Assembly (NCBI GenBank): GCA_013398295.1
Contig: VZSF01008217.1
Span: forward strand, 182,495-246,494
Length of the DNA stretch: 64,000 nucleotides
Reading direction: 5' to 3'
Origin: Chionis minor
Lineage: Eukaryota; Chordata; Aves; Charadriiformes; Chionididae
The translations under genes and the position numbers were made by a program. Positions 62,263 through 64,000 of this stretch are shown here, one piece after another. Positions within the stretch are counted from its first letter, which is position 1. Every line of letters begins with the position of its first letter. The notes beneath the pieces are model-generated. The model saw only the letters and a program-made list of their open reading frames with translations, was not told where the DNA came from and made no database searches.

Positions 62263-63150
62263 CTGTTAAGAGTCAAGATTTTTTTAAAAAAAGCAGCTGT
62301 TATAATAACTTTACTAATGTCATCTTGCAGACAAGGTGGTGGAAACAAAAAACCACACACAGATGTGGAATTGTACTGGATCTGGCTGCTATGAAGACAG
62401 TTGGCTCCATCCCAAACATGCCATGTGGCACTCTGGGTTTTCCTGTGTGACCAGGGAGGGGACATGAGCAAGTGAGATGATGAACCTACCTTGAAACTAG
62501 AAGCCCACGTATGCAAACTGGGGGAGAAGACAGCTGCTGAGAAAGGGGTCATCCAAGAAGGTTGTCACTCAGCTGCTGCTGAGACGGTAGAAAGCAACCA
62601 GTGATTCCACAGACACAGAAGAAGGACTGAGAGTTCTTCAGTTGACTGTGGTGAAAGGACTTCTGGTCTGGCACTGCAATGGTCTGGCAGTGAATACTCT
62701 GACCAGGAAAAGAGGAGCTCTGCCTTAAGACAGGAGCAGGAAAGGGATAACTGGCTTTACTGGACTGTGTGGATCTATCTGGTGGCCTGGCACGTCAGGT
62801 CCACATGAGGGTTTGGTGGACACCGGTGCCCATCAGGATACAGAGGGAAGGAATCCATCTGGGTTTTTGGAGTGACAGGGGGATACCAGCAGTTAGTTGT
62901 CTGTGTTGGAGGCTGAGGTGAGCCTGACAGTGGCAAAGGCATCCTGTTGTGACCAACCCGGAGGCCCCATTTATTCTTGGCATAGACTACCTCAGGAGAG
63001 AGTACCTCAAGGACCCAAAAGGGTACTGATGGGTTTTTGTTGTATCCATCATGGATACAGAGAAGATTAAGAGCTGTCTACCTTGCCTGACCTGCCGGTC
63101 CTCTTGGAGGATCCTTCTGTTGTAAGACTGCTGTTCCAAGTATCAGAAAG
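62263..63150 (+). mobile_element. Decayed endogenous retrovirus, protease region
   Basis: Stops and frameshifts are frequent, but retroviral-protease features can be read in order. The phrase 'WPGTSGPHEGLVDTGA' at 62,783-62,830 contains the aspartic protease active site LVDTGA (62,813-62,830). Then 'VTGGYQQL' and 'ILGIDYLRREYLKDPKGY' follow in shifted frames (to about 63,030). LVDTGA is the hallmark of retroviral aspartic proteases, and the downstream 'ILGIDYL' block fits the end of that domain. No LTR is seen next to it. The left and right limits are uncertain. Confidence 0.72.
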
Positions 63151-63982
63151 TGCCAAATTCTGTATATTATAACAGCAAATTGCAGCATAATCCATATAGA
63201 ATTTCTACTTATTCTTTTGCTCTGTATTTACGCAGAATGTGGTAGAAATGATTCTTCACTTGTGACTTGCGTTCCTAGTTACTGCTAAAGGTCTACAGCC
63301 TCCTCACCCAAGGCTACAAAGAGTTTTAGAAAGATCTTTAGGTTTTTTAGAAGATAATATTTGATGTTTTCCTTTTTTTAGTTATGGAATATTAAAAAAA
63401 ATTAATTTTCTCTTCCTGTATTTTTTTTATTTGTTTTAGGAAAAATGCAATAAAGGAGAATAATACAGGAGAAGCATTAGATGATTTTGTCCAGCTTTCT
63501 GCATGCTTTTTCTTTGTTCTTATATCTGATTTGTTCTTAGCTTTGTTCTTAGCTCTGATTTTGCTGTTCTTTTTGGGATGCTTCCCTGTCATTTTATATG
63601 TTGCTTCCAAAATATTGAGTATCTCTTGCCTTGTGTTAAACCAATTAATCTAATACTAATAAAATCTTAACATAAAAAATTGGATATGTGGGGGAAAGCG
63701 TTGTTTACTTTCACCTTGATAGATGAAATAGACATCTCCAGAAAATCTGTTCAGCATATGTGTCTTTTGTTGCCCTGAAGGGAAAAGAGGTTAATTTTAG
63801 ATAATGTGTTGTTTTGGTTTGGGTTTTTTTTTTTTTAATTTTATTTTATTTTTATAATAAACTGTGATGTGAAAAGTATTAGAAAAGTGTGGCAGGGTTA
63901 ACACTGAATTTCAGGTTGTATGTGTGGGGAAACCTCCTTCCTATAGCAAAACGCCTTACCTCCATTTTGCTCTTTAGAAAAG
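63151..63982. other. Unique AT-rich sequence, no gene seen
   Basis: No gene recognised. There is a T run at about 63,421-63,430 and another at 63,826-63,838. The lysine-rich minus frame at 63,392-63,610 comes from T-rich low-complexity DNA. Confidence 0.6.
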
Positions 63983-64000
63983 TCATAGAACCATAGAATC
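63983..64000 (-). mobile_element. CR1 LINE, 3' terminal repeat cut by window end
   Basis: TCATAGAACCATAGAATC is the reverse complement of the CR1 terminal repeat. The body of this element should continue beyond position 64,000 on the minus strand. Confidence 0.75.

Noticed and set aside
61963..62552. Open frames encoding (Leu-Asp)n on plus (61,963-62,262) and (Lys-Ser)n on minus (62,022-62,552)
   Set aside because: They are direct translations of the hexanucleotide microsatellite, with an N inside. A 6-bp repeat has no stops in such frames by construction.
1..64000. CRISPR array, operon or prophage-like system
   Set aside because: There are no regularly spaced repeats or packed coding frames, and the repeat content is that of a bird nuclear genome.

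Overview
This window reads as bird nuclear DNA from a gene-poor, AT-rich region. The evidence is the repeat content. Almost every recognisable element is a CR1 (chicken repeat 1) LINE with the typical 3' end (short ATTCTRTG-type repeats, preceded by a 'GGTCCCTTCCAAC'-like motif). The rest are avian-type endogenous retrovirus LTRs. I see no SINE clusters, no L1 and no bacterial-style gene packing. I found no host protein-coding exon, tRNA, rRNA or other RNA gene that I can support. Most open frames outside repeats are short and have no recognisable motif.

Layout. 0-6.9 kb: unique AT-rich sequence with one short CR1 tail (3.1 kb). 6.9-8.0 kb: a 5'-truncated CR1 on the minus strand. 10-12.6 kb: an old 2.7 kb CR1 on the minus strand with a decayed ORF2. 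18.4-19.0 kb: a solo LTR. 19-28.9 kb: unique sequence. 28.9-31.65 kb: a CR1 on the minus strand that keeps its GC-rich 5' end but has a large internal deletion and two single-N joins. 37.5-41 kb: an old CR1 tail, a CpG-rich solo LTR (38,332-39,099), a younger CR1 tail and a second LTR with a perfect 5-bp target duplication (40,595-40,960). 43.1-44.2 kb: a CR1 RT fragment. 47.4-49.7 kb: three CR1 tails. 50.4-55.6 kb: a nearly full-length CR1 on the plus strand (5' UTR, ORF1 with SGNH esterase domain, ORF2 with endonuclease and RT), broken by four single-N joins that enclose exact copies of downstream sequence. 55.6-56.7 kb: an LTR plus retroviral leader on the minus strand. 56.7-62 kb: unique sequence with one perfect hairpin. 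62.05-62.26 kb: a hexanucleotide microsatellite. 62.3-63.1 kb: a decayed retroviral protease region. 63.98-64.0 kb: the first bases of another minus-strand CR1.

The autonomous elements are all dead by inspection (stops, frameshifts, lost catalytic residues or gaps). The points most worth a second look are a perfect 426-bp inverted repeat between two CR1 copies about 7.3 kb apart, with abrupt loss of identity at both ends; exact triplicated blocks bounded by single Ns, which look like assembly errors; the CpG-rich LTR at 38.3 kb; and the two-part hexamer array next to a retroviral remnant. I did not find evidence of a new multi-gene biological system.
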